Of a stretch of DNA of 44,318 nt, positions 14,557 through 22,969 are shown piece by piece. Within the stretch, counting starts at the first letter, position 1; each line of letters starts with the position of its first letter. The stretch covers positions 1-44,318 of the forward strand of contig NZ_JAEDCO010000010.1 in the NCBI RefSeq assembly GCF_016294135.1, in the 5' to 3' direction. The translations under genes were made by a program, and so were the position numbers. The stretch is from Methanobrevibacter ruminantium (GTDB taxonomy: Archaea > Methanobacteriota > Methanobacteria > Methanobacteriales > Methanobacteriaceae). The notes below the pieces were generated by a model. The model was not told the origin of the DNA. It did no database searches and saw only the letters and a list, made by a program, of their open reading frames with translations.

Positions 14557-16269
14557 ATGAATCATGAAAAAATGTTTAATATTGCACGTAAAAGAGGTTT
14601 CTTATGGCCATCTTTTGAGATTTACTCAGGAGTGTCTGGATTTACAGATTATGGACCTCTTGGAGCAAGCTTAAAGAATAACATCATGCAAAAGTGGAGA
14701 AAGCAATACATTGCAGGAGAAGGTTTCCACGAAATTGAAGGACCTACAGTAATGCCTAAAGAAGTATTGAAGGCATCAGGTCACGTTGACAACTTCACTG
14801 ATCCTATGACCAAATGTCTCTCTTGCGGTGAAGTGTTTAGAGCAGACCACATCATTGAAGAGGCAATCGGCGAAGATGTTGAAAGCTTGGAAAATAGCCA
14901 AATGGATGAAATCGTGAAGGAAAGCAATATCAAATGTCCAAGCTGTGGTGGAGACTTGGCAAACATCTGGAACTACAATCTAATGTTCAAGACTGAAATC
15001 GGAGCAAAAGGTGACAAAGTAGGATACATGAGACCTGAAACTGCTCAAGGAATTTTCATTCTATTCAAAAGATTATCCAGATTCTTTAAAAACAAGCTCC
15101 CATTCGGTGCTGTGCAACTTGGAAAAGCATACAGAAATGAAATCTCACCAAGACAAGGAGTTATTCGTTTAAGAGAATTCACTCAAGCTGAAGCGGAAAT
15201 ATTCCTAGACCCTGAAGACAAGACTCATCCTAAATTCAGCCAAATAGCTGATGAAATATTATACTTATCCTCTCAAGATGTTCAAATGAATGATAAGGAA
15301 ACCTTGGAAATCACTGCTCAAGAAGCTTTAGACCAAGGTGTCGTGTCCTCTGAAACATTGATCTATCAATTATATCTTGCAAGAAAATTCTTGAAGGAAT
15401 TAGGAATTCCTGATGAAGTATTGAGATTCAGACAACACTTGCCTGGAGAAATGGCTCACTATGCACTTGACTGCTGGGACGTTGAATGCTTGACTGACCA
15501 ATACGGTTGGGTTGAAATCATCGGTATTGCAGACAGAGGAAACTATGACCTAACTGCACACAGCCAGTTCAGTAATGAGGAATTAAGCATTTACATGGAA
15601 TACGATGAACCTAAACTCGTCTCAAAAACTATCGTAAAGCCTAACTTAAAGCTATTCGGACCTGCATTCAAAGGAGATTCTCCAAAAATAAAAACTTACA
15701 TTGAAAACTTATCAGATGATGAAGTCTTGGCACTTAAGGAACAAATCGAAAGTGAAGGAAAATTCATCCTTGAACTTGACAGCACATTCGAGATTCTTGA
15801 AGAGCACTTGATCTTTGAAGATATTGAAGAGGAAGTTAAAGGGGAAAGAATCATTCCTCATGTAATTGAACCTTCATTCGGTATCGACCGTATCCTTTAC
15901 TGCACATTATTGCATTCATTTAAGACTGAAGAAGACGGATTTGAAAAGGAATACTTCAAGTTTGCAAAAGAGATTGCACCAATTCAAGTAAGTGTCTTCC
16001 CATTGATGAACAAGGAAGGTCTCGGTGAAATAGCAATTGACATCACTCACAAACTTCGTGAAGCGGGTTTCACTGTAGACAATGACACTTCAGGAACCAT
16101 TGGAAAAAGATATGCTCGTGCAGATGAAGTAGGTGTTCCAATAGCTATTACAGTAGACTTTGATACAAAAGAAGACAATACTGTTACAATAAGAGATAGG
16201 GACACTGAAGAACAAGAAAGAGTAAAAATAGAAGATTTAAAAGAAGTTATTGAAGCAAAACTTCAATAA
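14557..16269 (+). CDS. glyS: Glycyl-tRNA synthetase (archaeal/eukaryotic alpha2 type)
   Basis: The 570-residue class II synthetase begins with ARKRGFLWPSFEIYSGVSGF, the glycine-specific N-terminus. Further features are a zinc-like insertion CLSCG(x45)CPSCG (residues 88-130), motif 2 around GKAYRNEISPRQGVIRLREF, motif 3 around VIEPSFGIDRILYCTL, and the anticodon-binding domain from about residue 480 (IQVSVFPLM to the C-terminus). It charges tRNA-Gly with glycine using ATP. The length is normal for archaea. The ATG follows TATGGAGAAATATTA. Upstream are four tandem 13-base repeats; downstream is an array of T6-7 tracts that probably ends the transcript. Confidence 0.98.
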   Translation: MNHEKMFNIARKRGFLWPSFEIYSGVSGFTDYGPLGASLKNNIMQKWRKQYIAGEGFHEIEGPTVMPKEVLKASGHVDNFTDPMTKCLSCGEVFRADHIIEEAIGEDVESLENSQMDEIVKESNIKCPSCGGDLANIWNYNLMFKTEIGAKGDKVGYMRPETAQGIFILFKRLSRFFKNKLPFGAVQLGKAYRNEISPRQGVIRLREFTQAEAEIFLDPEDKTHPKFSQIADEILYLSSQDVQMNDKETLEITAQEALDQGVVSSETLIYQLYLARKFLKELGIPDEVLRFRQHLPGEMAHYALDCWDVECLTDQYGWVEIIGIADRGNYDLTAHSQFSNEELSIYMEYDEPKLVSKTIVKPNLKLFGPAFKGDSPKIKTYIENLSDDEVLALKEQIESEGKFILELDSTFEILEEHLIFEDIEEEVKGERIIPHVIEPSFGIDRILYCTLLHSFKTEEDGFEKEYFKFAKEIAPIQVSVFPLMNKEGLGEIAIDITHKLREAGFTVDNDTSGTIGKRYARADEVGVPIAITVDFDTKEDNTVTIRDRDTEEQERVKIEDLKEVIEAKLQ

Positions 16270-16339
16270 ACTTTTAAATTTCTTTAACTTTTTTTATTTT
16301 TTTAATAACTTACGCTTTTTATTAACTTGTATACTTTTT

Positions 16340-16390
16340 ACTATTTTTTTACTGTTTTTTACTATTTTTTACTGTTTTTTACTATTTTTT
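16340..16390 (+). terminator. Array of five T6-7 tracts after glyS
   Basis: Five consecutive units of the form ACT(A/G)TTTTTT occur with a 10-base period: ACTA, ACTG, ACTA, ACTG, ACTA, each followed by six or seven T. Archaeal RNA polymerase terminates at oligo-T on the non-template strand, so this is a strong multi-site terminator for glyS. The region is also a simple tandem repeat of period 20. Confidence 0.75.
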
Positions 16391-16460
16391 AGCTTTTTAA
16401 AATTAATAATTTAACTTTAAATTGCACTAAGAAAACTACTTTTTTTAACCTATTTTAGCC

Positions 16461-17276
16461 TTAAAGCACTCTAACTGACTTTTCAAAAAACTTTTCAAAT
16501 AATGTCTTTGCCCACTTTATACCCTCAGAATGCTCATTGAGAATAAAGCATGAATTGTCAAAAAGTCCGTCCTTAAAGAAGAGACTCAAGGACATGAAAT
16601 CATCACAGATTGTCAAGAACACCTTTAAGTCATAATCCACCTTTCTAATGATAACCTGTCCCTTTTTAGAGAAATCAGCTAAATCCCCATAATACTTTGA
16701 GTTCCTTAAGGAAGTGAGAACCTCATCATTTGTAATCAGAAGCAAATTATCCCCATTTTCCAGATTTTCCAAGATGATCTCCAAATGTTCCTCTAGGAAT
16801 ATAGGCAGAATGATTTCCATATTTCCGCAATTGCTCAACAATTCCAGATACTTTGTGAATGACTTTGACAGGTTATGCTCATCAGATTCTACAAAAACAG
16901 AATCCTTAAGCAAATAGGTGTTTCTAAAGGAGTCACTTGGAATTGATTCGATTGAATGATTGAGCCAAAAATCCCTATTGATTTCGAAAATATACAAATC
17001 CATAAAAAGTTTCTTCAAGCTTGCAGAACATAGGACACCTTTAGAGGATAATGAATACCTTTTGAAATTCTTTTTGATTAGATTAATGCGTTCCAACTCC
17101 TTCAATCCATGCAATATTGAAGCAGAAGGCTTATCCAATTCCTCCCTAAAGTCATTTAAGTCATATGCCATATCAGACAACAGTAACAAAAGCAAAGGCC
17201 TCATTTTAGAAGCCAATAAAAAGCGAACAGTAATGAAATCATCGTATCTATTTCGTGAATCCTCTTTATCAAACAT
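16461..17276 (-). CDS. Winged-helix regulator with FilR1-type C-terminal domain (copy 2)
   Basis: A 271-residue protein. Residues 20-100 form a winged helix-turn-helix (RPLLLLLLSDMAYDLNDFREELDKPSASI, then LKELERINLIKKNFKRYSLSSKG). Residues about 110-265 form the FilR1 (formerly DUF1724) sensor domain, with MEIILPIFLEEHLEII, LLLITNDEVLTSL and FFKDGLFDNSCFIL. FilR1 proteins are methanogen and haloarchaeal transcription regulators thought to bind a small ligand. It lies 15 bases downstream of a paralogue with the same layout but low sequence identity, so the two are probably co-expressed and may pair or compete. AGGTGAT precedes the ATG. Confidence 0.87.
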   Translation of the reverse strand: MFDKEDSRNRYDDFITVRFLLASKMRPLLLLLLSDMAYDLNDFREELDKPSASILHGLKELERINLIKKNFKRYSLSSKGVLCSASLKKLFMDLYIFEINRDFWLNHSIESIPSDSFRNTYLLKDSVFVESDEHNLSKSFTKYLELLSNCGNMEIILPIFLEEHLEIILENLENGDNLLLITNDEVLTSLRNSKYYGDLADFSKKGQVIIRKVDYDLKVFLTICDDFMSLSLFFKDGLFDNSCFILNEHSEGIKWAKTLFEKFFEKSVRVL

Positions 17277-17291
17277 AAAATCACCTGAAAA

Positions 17292-18095
17292 TCAATCCAA
17301 AATCAAAGGCAATGCATTTTCATCATATGAGTCAAAAATAGTCAATCCCCAACTAATTGCCCTTTTCCTATTGGAGAGCAATAATCTGTTTTGGTCATAA
17401 GTTCCATCTAGCTTAAACAATCCCACTGTAACGAATTCATGTGAAATTGCAAGAGCAATCTTAACATCCTCATTAAAGTATTTTATGGAAAAATTGCCAT
17501 CATAAATTCCTTTTTTAACAACATCCTTTCCAATATCCCCAATAAAACCATCCAAGATGTCTTTAGAAACTATCAATTCAACCTTGATTCCCTTTAAGAC
17601 CAATCTTCTAATCAATTTAGGATATTCTGGGTGAAGGTATGGGAAAATGACTTTCAAGTTTTTAGAATTTTTAAATAATCGCTTGAACTCTTTATGTGTC
17701 CTATAAATATCCATTGAATTGCATCTAATCAATTCAGAGCCCTCCAAAGAAGATAGTCTATTTAAATCATCAAGGGACAAAGATGAGATATCATGATCTA
17801 ACCAAAAATCTGAATTATTGGTAATTGTTGAGATCACATCCCTAAAATCCAGCAATATTGTTATGTAAATCAACCCTAAATTTGTCAATTGAAAGCTGTT
17901 ATGAATCTTCTCTACGTATCCCTCATCACACAACTTATGAATATTGCTTGAAATTGAGCTGTAGCTCAATAGAGACTTCCTATTTATATCCCTTATTTTC
18001 AAAGGCCCATCCAATAAATCCACCAAGACTTTTATCCTAATATCAGAATTATTTAAAAATTTCAACTCTTCTCCAACAACTGAGAAATAATACAT
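17292..18095 (-). CDS. Winged-helix regulator with FilR1-type C-terminal domain (copy 1)
   Basis: A 267-residue paralogue of the next gene. The HTH spans residues 15-75 (FLNNSDIRIKVLVDLLDG, LLSYSSISSNIHKLCDEGYVEK). The FilR1 domain spans about 120-262, with LKVIFPYLHPEYPKLIRRLV, KVELIVSKDILDG and VTVGLFKLDGTYDQNRLLLSN. It is the promoter-proximal gene of the pair. GGTGGT precedes the ATG, and an inverted repeat TTATCAA-N5-TTGATAA (18114-18132) lies just upstream of the ribosome site, as expected for an autoregulatory operator. Ligand and targets cannot be told from sequence. Confidence 0.87.
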   Translation of the reverse strand: MYYFSVVGEELKFLNNSDIRIKVLVDLLDGPLKIRDINRKSLLSYSSISSNIHKLCDEGYVEKIHNSFQLTNLGLIYITILLDFRDVISTITNNSDFWLDHDISSLSLDDLNRLSSLEGSELIRCNSMDIYRTHKEFKRLFKNSKNLKVIFPYLHPEYPKLIRRLVLKGIKVELIVSKDILDGFIGDIGKDVVKKGIYDGNFSIKYFNEDVKIALAISHEFVTVGLFKLDGTYDQNRLLLSNRKRAISWGLTIFDSYDENALPLILD

Positions 18096-18113
18096 ATTAC
18101 CACCATTTATAGA

Positions 18114-18132
18114 TTATCAAACCAATTGATAA
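18114..18132. promoter_or_regulatory. Inverted repeat, candidate operator of the FilR1 pair
   Basis: TTATCAA and TTGATAA flank a 5-base spacer. The repeat ends 19 bases before the ATG of the first FilR1-type gene, beside its ribosome site, a position suited to repression by the gene's own product. Confidence 0.5.
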
Positions 18133-18298
18133 ACTAAACAAACCATAATTTTAAAAAAATGTAAAATTATTTATTGCCCAATAAAACTAAGCAAATAAGA
18201 ACAAGAACAAAACAAACAAAAATGCAAAGCCCCTAACTCAAAACATCCCTACATTAAATAAATAACGTGAAAAAGTTATAAATTTAATCATAAAATCT

Positions 18299-18315
18299 GT
18301 TAACGGATAGTTAAC
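18299..18315. promoter_or_regulatory. GTTAAC-N5-GTTAAC repeat
   Basis: Two palindromic GTTAAC hexamers are separated by GGATA. The second extends to ATAGTTAAC, a 9-mer also found in the palindrome before the ZPR1 gene (22090-22098). This is a possible protein-binding site in the FilR1/TatD-like spacer. Confidence 0.4.
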
Positions 18316-18373
18316 TCAATTTATTATTTTAATAAACACATATATAAACATGCTAGAAAAACATGAACAACAA

Positions 18374-18417
18374 TTACAAGATGACATCAATATTGATGTC
18401 AAACTGTAAATTTTTTT
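18374..18417 (+). promoter_or_regulatory. Extended palindrome followed by a T7 tract
   Basis: The core TGACATCAATATTGATGTCA (18382-18401) is a perfect 20-base palindrome. TTACA on the left (18374-18378) and TGTAA on the right (18405-18409) extend the symmetry across a 3-base mismatch on each side, and seven T follow (18411-18417). On the plus strand it could be an RNA hairpin terminator; as DNA it could be an operator. It lies about 140 bases before the TatD-like gene. Confidence 0.7.
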
Positions 18418-18556
18418 AAAAATATTGAATCTAAAAGTATTTTAGAAAAAATAATATATAAAACAAATCAAATAATAATTAGAAAGTGATTTTTTAATAT
18501 AAACATGAAAAATATCTAATTGCTAAATTCCAAAGAAAAAAAATAATGGTGAAAAT

Positions 18557-19315
18557 ATGATTGATACACATATGCATGCTGATTCAAGAAGCAGTGAAGA
18601 CTTTGAAAAGATGTTCATTAGCGGAATAGACACCGCAATTACCTGCTCATACTACCCATATAAAATTGATAATGACCCTAAAATACTTTTAAACCACTTG
18701 AATAGAATCCTAAACTTTGAACCCGGAAGAGCCGGAGAATATGGTCTTGACTTAAGGGTTGCACTGGGAATTCATCCAGTTAATGCATTGGAGGATAATG
18801 ACATCATATTTGAAGCATTAGAGACTTGGATAGAAAACAAGGAAATTATAGCGATTGGAGAAATAGGATTGGATGAAAATACTGATTTGGAAAAGGAAGT
18901 CTTTAAAAAGCAATTGGAATTGGCAGATAGAACAGAATCAAAAGTAATCATCCACACTCCAAGAAGAAATAAGCTTGAAGTCCTAAAGGACATTAAGGAA
19001 ATCGTGCTTGAAAGAATCAACCCAAAACTTGTTGTCATTGATCATATAAATCTTAACACCATTGAAGAGATAATTGATGAGGAATTCACCATAGGATTGA
19101 CTGTACAGCCTCAAAAGATGGAAGTCGAAGAGGCGATTGAAATATTGGACAAATACGGCTTTGATAAATTCCTATTGAATAGTGATATTAGCAATAAGCC
19201 ATCTAATCCACTTTCTGTTCCAAAAACAGTAAGAACACTAAAAAGATTAGGATATGATAAAAAAGAGATTGATAAGGTAGCATTTGAAAATGCTAAAAAG
19301 TTCTTTAATATTTAA
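18557..19315 (+). CDS. TatD-family metal-dependent hydrolase
   Basis: The 252-residue TIM-barrel protein shows the TatD metal-site series: the HxH motif IDTHMHADS (residues 2-10), ALGIHPVNA, the glutamate in IAIGEIGLDEN, the first His after the barrel middle in VIIHTPRRNK, the second in VVIDHINL, and the Asp in LNSDIS. TatD proteins are divalent-metal phosphoesterases, often DNases; the archaeal branch is little studied, so the substrate is open. GGTGA precedes the ATG. It is the only gene rightward from the palindrome-rich spacer, and the FilR1 pair diverges from it. Confidence 0.88.
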   Translation: MIDTHMHADSRSSEDFEKMFISGIDTAITCSYYPYKIDNDPKILLNHLNRILNFEPGRAGEYGLDLRVALGIHPVNALEDNDIIFEALETWIENKEIIAIGEIGLDENTDLEKEVFKKQLELADRTESKVIIHTPRRNKLEVLKDIKEIVLERINPKLVVIDHINLNTIEEIIDEEFTIGLTVQPQKMEVEEAIEILDKYGFDKFLLNSDISNKPSNPLSVPKTVRTLKRLGYDKKEIDKVAFENAKKFFNI

Positions 19316-19363
19316 ATTAAAAAAATTATCATAAATCAAAAGTTTTTTCAATATTTAAATAGC

Positions 19364-19401
19364 AAAATAAATAAATAAATAAATAAAAAAAAAAAAAAAA
19401 T
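19364..19401. repeat. TAAA tetranucleotide run merging into poly-A
   Basis: Several AATA/TAAA units run directly into a tract of about 18 A residues between two convergent genes. It is a simple slippage-prone repeat. Read on the minus strand it is a long T tract that could end transcription of the C_GCAxxG_C_C gene. Confidence 0.7.
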
Positions 19402-19434
19402 AAAAAAATCTTAATGAATGGAATAACTTAATAA

Positions 19435-19872
19435 TTATTCCTTAATTAATTTTTCTGCAATCAATGTAGCAGACTCCACCATTTTAGGGCATAATTCAGT
19501 AAAAAGCTTATTTTCCACTGCATATTCCACTCCTTCTTTAGTTTTTATATCGCATCCCAATAATTCATTGCATATATAAGAACCATTTTTAGATTCAAAT
19601 TCCTCTAGGAATTTAACGCAAACATCATCAGACTTTAGTTTGCTATCGGCATCCCCGACTTCACTTTGACCATACTTTAATCCTAAAGCCATTAATGCAC
19701 CAGTGCATGCTCCACAAACCTCACCTTTACGCATTCCGCTTCCAAAGCATCCACCAATTTTAAGTGCCTGTTTTTCATCAATTCCAAATTCTTTAGAAAA
19801 ACTTGCAAAAACAGCCTGTGCACAATTGAAATTCAATCCGAATAATTCCGCTGATCTTTCCACATGACTCAT
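19435..19872 (-). CDS. C_GCAxxG_C_C family redox-type protein
   Basis: The 145-residue protein has the family-defining cysteine pattern: NCAQAVFASF near residue 18, GGCFGSGMRKGEVCGACTGALMALGL near residues 40-65, and two later cysteines, ICNELLGCD and LCPKMV. The family name comes from this C-GCAxxG-C-C spacing; members are presumed to bind metal or carry redox-active thiols, but no reaction is established. The ATG is preceded by GGGTGGT. It is alone on the minus strand between the TatD-like gene and sepF. Confidence 0.9.
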   Translation of the reverse strand: MSHVERSAELFGLNFNCAQAVFASFSKEFGIDEKQALKIGGCFGSGMRKGEVCGACTGALMALGLKYGQSEVGDADSKLKSDDVCVKFLEEFESKNGSYICNELLGCDIKTKEGVEYAVENKLFTELCPKMVESATLIAEKLIKE

Positions 19873-20023
19873 AATACCACCCTAAAAGTAAAATTGAAAA
19901 TAATAAATTAAAAAAATTAAATAATTGATAAAAATTATAAAAAAAGATTTAAAATAGTTGAAAAAAATTAAAAAAATAGAAAAAGAAAAGTAAATAGGAA
20001 AAACAATATGAGTATTGTCCCAA

Positions 20024-20422
20024 TTAATCTTTTCTAACTAATTTAACTCTGGATGGAGTTACAATAATTAGATTTTTGTCTTCAGATTGTGAAAGCAAGA
20101 TTGCTTCTGCACCATATTGGTGTCTTAAAATCTTTAAGATTTCTCCAGCTTGTCTGAAGTCTTTTTGACTTTGTTTTTCAAGGAATTTTAAATCAAGAAT
20201 TACAGGATTGTTTTCTTCAACGATTTGGTCAAAGATGTAATCCATATCATCAACGGATTTTGGTCTGATTAAAACGATTTCATAAAAAGTTTGTTCTGGA
20301 GAAATGCTAGTGAATTCCTCTTCAAAAAATTCATCTTCTCCATAATCGCTAATTCCGTATGCACTGCCAAAGTCATCTTCTTCAAAACCAAGGCTTTTCT
20401 TTAAATTATCAGTAAAACTCAT
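20024..20422 (-). CDS. sepF: Archaeal cell-division protein SepF
   Basis: The 132-residue protein begins with an N-terminal amphipathic stretch (MSFTDNLKKSLGFEEDDFG) suited to membrane binding, then an acidic linker (about 20-45), then the SepF core (about 45-130): YEIVLIRPKSVDDMDYIFDQI, NPVILDLKFLEKQSQKDFRQAGEIL and AILLSQSEDKNLIIVTPSRVKLV. SepF anchors FtsZ to the membrane; in Methanobrevibacter smithii it has been shown to bind FtsZ at midcell, where FtsA is absent. The gene stands alone here; ftsZ is not in the window. The sequence GGAAGATC precedes the ATG. Confidence 0.92.
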   Translation of the reverse strand: MSFTDNLKKSLGFEEDDFGSAYGISDYGEDEFFEEEFTSISPEQTFYEIVLIRPKSVDDMDYIFDQIVEENNPVILDLKFLEKQSQKDFRQAGEILKILRHQYGAEAILLSQSEDKNLIIVTPSRVKLVRKD

Positions 20423-20687
20423 TTTGATCTTCCATTAAATTCGATAAATAAAATTGATTAAATTAATTTTAAATAAATTTAAAAAAATTTTAAAAATTTT
20501 ATAATATTCTATAAAAAATTTGTTTATTAATTTAAAAGTTTAATAAATTAAACTTTGTTACATTAAAGTATATATTTTTTTATAGATATAAAAGTTATTA
20601 TTTTTTTAAGAAAAATGGATTTAAAAAATAGAATTCAAAAAAGATTTAAAAGAATAATAAAAAAGAAATAGAATAAATGACTAAAAA

Positions 20688-21743
20688 TTAATTTTTATCC
20701 AAATATTCTAAGATTGCATCCAATATTTTTGCTGCTCCACCAGAATACATATCTGCTGCAGGCAAGCCGTATTTTTCTTCAAAGCTTTCTAAAGTCATGT
20801 CTTCATCAGCATTTCTTAAGTTAATGGATAATCCGACGACTTTAGTGGTAGGTACAACAGCTTCAATAGCTTTTACCTCATAATCGATACCCCTTGGTTC
20901 ACGATATGGGTGGTTTGGTCTGTGACCTACAACAACTGCATCAGGGTCTGCACCGATTAGGATACATGCAGACAATCCTCTTGGGTGAGGGTTTCCATCT
21001 TCAGTTAAGCTTGATTGCCCTTCGATAAAGATAATGTCCGGTTGGTCATTTTCCTCAACATACTTGATTGAACTTAAGATAGCTGAAGGAATGTCCATTG
21101 CAGATAAGCTTCCTGCTCTGAAGTTGAATGCAGTAGGCTGTTCCAATCCCATTTCATCAGTGGAAATGATTGAAGCTTTCATTCCTCTTTTCATAGCTTC
21201 AATTCCTAAGGATTTGGTAGTGGTTCTTTTACCGCATTCTTGGGAAGTACCTCCAACAAAGATAACAGGTGCCTTTGCTTCATATGAGATTTTAGGCAAT
21301 ACTTCACAGCATTTTTCAGGTGCTACACCACATATTTTACGTACAACATCCAATCTTGGACTAATCTCTTTAATGCAAACATCATTTTGTTCAGCAAGTT
21401 TTAATAAAGATTCATTTTCAGATAAAGATAAAGATCTAAATGAAACAACTGCATTCTTACCATTTGCCAATGCTTGAACTGCATATTTTAAAGCGGTTCC
21501 TTCAGCTCCAATAGGCAACATGATTGCTACAGTATTTGCTTCAGTAGATTCAAATAAATCTGATAAGTTTGATGCCACTTCAAGACCACAGAAAGGTTTT
21601 CCTTGTTTTGCAGGGTTATCATCAAGGAATCCTACTGTTTCAATCCCTTCGAGGTTAGAGAACTTTTCTCCTCCACCTCCACATCCTACTATAATATAAG
21701 GATTTAATTCTTGAAGATCTTCAACAGAATTTATAGAATACAA
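20688..21743 (-). CDS. DUF1611-family protein with Rossmann-like and P-loop halves
   Basis: The 351-residue protein starts with a nucleotide-binding-like segment (PYIIVGCGGGGEKF, VGFLDDNP). Its C-terminal two-thirds carry the DUF1611 P-loop domain: VIFVGGTSQECGKRTTTKSLG (about 165-185), STDEMGLEQPTAFNF, and DIIFIEGQSSLTEDGNPHPRGLS (about 236-258). DUF1611 members include the bacterial DgcN, involved in D-glutamate N-acetylation; whether this archaeal protein does the same is uncertain. The start is TTG at 21743, chosen because GAGGAGTGAT sits directly upstream and no ATG is available. It is monocistronic. Confidence 0.87.
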   Translation of the reverse strand: MYSINSVEDLQELNPYIIVGCGGGGEKFSNLEGIETVGFLDDNPAKQGKPFCGLEVASNLSDLFESTEANTVAIMLPIGAEGTALKYAVQALANGKNAVVSFRSLSLSENESLLKLAEQNDVCIKEISPRLDVVRKICGVAPEKCCEVLPKISYEAKAPVIFVGGTSQECGKRTTTKSLGIEAMKRGMKASIISTDEMGLEQPTAFNFRAGSLSAMDIPSAILSSIKYVEENDQPDIIFIEGQSSLTEDGNPHPRGLSACILIGADPDAVVVGHRPNHPYREPRGIDYEVKAIEAVVPTTKVVGLSINLRNADEDMTLESFEEKYGLPAADMYSGGAAKILDAILEYLDKN

Positions 21744-22223
21744 GTGATCACTCCTCTTTTAAAAATTGTGTAATTTTGATAAAAATATAATATGATAAAT
21801 TGTTAAACATTGAATTTTTTCAAATAAAATATATTAAATACTAATGCAATAAATAATACAATATCCAACATTATAGAATTTATCCTAATGTATTTATATA
21901 TTTATTATTATTAATAAATATTAGCATAAAACTTATTAAATTAATATTTTTGATAAATTTTCATTAGGATGCTGAATTTAAGTAAAATTCATTAAAAATT
22001 ATAAGTATTAAAAAAATAAAAATATTATAGAAAATTAAAAAATATTATAGAAAATAAAAAAATATTGAAAATTAATTAGTTTTTAAAATATAGTTAACTA
22101 TATCTACATCAATGAAATCTAAAATAGATAGTTAATATCAACTATTCAAATTATACGATTTAGACTTAATAATTATCAATAGCTATTGCACAAGTATGAA
22201 AATTAATAAAGGAGAGAATTAAT
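21744..22223. other. A/T-rich divergent spacer with GTTAAC-type palindromes
   Basis: A 480-base spacer between the DUF1611 gene and the ZPR1 gene. I see no gene. Two inverted repeats with related half-sites lie at 22088-22103 and 22128-22145, about 80-135 bases before the ZPR1 start. The rest is A/T-only sequence, including a duplicated ATATTATAGAAAATTAAAAA-like stretch around 22020-22060. Confidence 0.65.
22088..22145. promoter_or_regulatory. Pair of AGTTAA-type inverted repeats upstream of the ZPR1 gene
   Basis: ATATAGTTAACTATAT (22088-22103) is a perfect 16-base palindrome. ATAGTT-AATATC-AACTAT (22128-22145) is a second inverted repeat that uses the same ATAGTT half-site with a 6-base spacer. 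Two related sites 40 bases apart in a promoter region suggest an operator for a dimeric regulator. Confidence 0.55.
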
Positions 22224-22814
22224 ATGAACACAGATGATGTTACAACTGGAAAAAGTGCAGAAATGAAAATGGATTGTCCAGTATGTGGAGGAAAAGGAAC
22301 TGCAACTTACACTACTCAAACTCATGAACTTGCTTATTTTGGAGAGGTTGTTGAATCAACCATACAATGTGAAAAATGTGGATTCAGACATAATGATGTT
22401 TTGGCAACTGAACAGAAAGACCCTGCCAAACATAGTTTGCTAATTACCAAAAAATCTTTGGACTCAAGAGTGGTCAGATCCCAGTCAGCTACAGTTTCAC
22501 TTCCAGAAGTTGGAATCAAAGTTGAACCTGGTCCAAAGTCTGAAGGATACATCTCAAATGTTGAAGGAGTTATTGTAAGATTCATAGAAGCAACTGAAAG
22601 GGCATTGAATATGTTTACAGATGAAACCTCTCAAAAAAATGGAAAGATTGTTCTTGAAAACCTGCACAAGATTTTAGATGGTAAGCTTGAAACTCTCTTG
22701 CTTATCGAAGATCCATTCGGACAAAGCAAAATCATGGATGTTCGTGCAAAGACTGAGCCATTAACTGATGAGGAACTTAAAAATCTGAAAACAGGTTATA
22801 CTGTAATTGATTAA
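22224..22814 (+). CDS. ZPR1-type zinc-finger protein
   Basis: The 196-residue protein carries one ZPR1 unit: a zinc finger with CPVC (Cys18, Cys21) and CEKC (Cys49, Cys52), then the A-domain with KHSLLITKKSLDSRVVRSQSATVSLPEVGIKVEPGPKSEGYISNVEG split over residues 69-115, and a C-terminal helical part. In eukaryotes ZPR1 has two such units and helps fold translation elongation factor 1A; archaeal proteins have one and may do the same for EF-1alpha, which is inference. GGAG precedes the ATG. The promoter region holds two AGTTAA-type palindromes. Confidence 0.92.
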   Translation: MNTDDVTTGKSAEMKMDCPVCGGKGTATYTTQTHELAYFGEVVESTIQCEKCGFRHNDVLATEQKDPAKHSLLITKKSLDSRVVRSQSATVSLPEVGIKVEPGPKSEGYISNVEGVIVRFIEATERALNMFTDETSQKNGKIVLENLHKILDGKLETLLLIEDPFGQSKIMDVRAKTEPLTDEELKNLKTGYTVID

Positions 22815-22969
22815 TTATTTAAAAATAGTGAAAATTTTAAAAGATTAAATAATTTGAAAAATTAAAATTTTAAAAAAATTAAATAATTAAAAAAAGTAGT
22901 TAAAATTGAATTGATATAAATATTAAAAATAAAATTATTAAAAATAAAAAAATAAGAAAATTAGAAGAT

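Larger units (their letters stand above)
18096..18556. other. Divergent spacer rich in inverted repeats
   Basis: This 461-base spacer lies between the FilR1 regulator pair and the TatD-like gene. It contains three inverted repeats: TTATCAA-N5-TTGATAA (18114-18132), GTTAAC-N5-GTTAAC (18299-18315) and a 20-base perfect palindrome (18382-18401). A TATA-like stretch (CATATATAAAC, 18339-18349) lies between the last two. No long reading frame is present; a 19-codon frame at 18350-18409 ends with the palindrome arm. Confidence 0.75.

Noticed and set aside
18350..18409. 19-codon frame (MLEKHEQQLQDDINIDVKL) over the palindrome
   Set aside because: The TATA-like element is only a few bases before its ATG, so a transcript would start inside it, and there is no ribosome site. 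The palindrome explains the sequence better.
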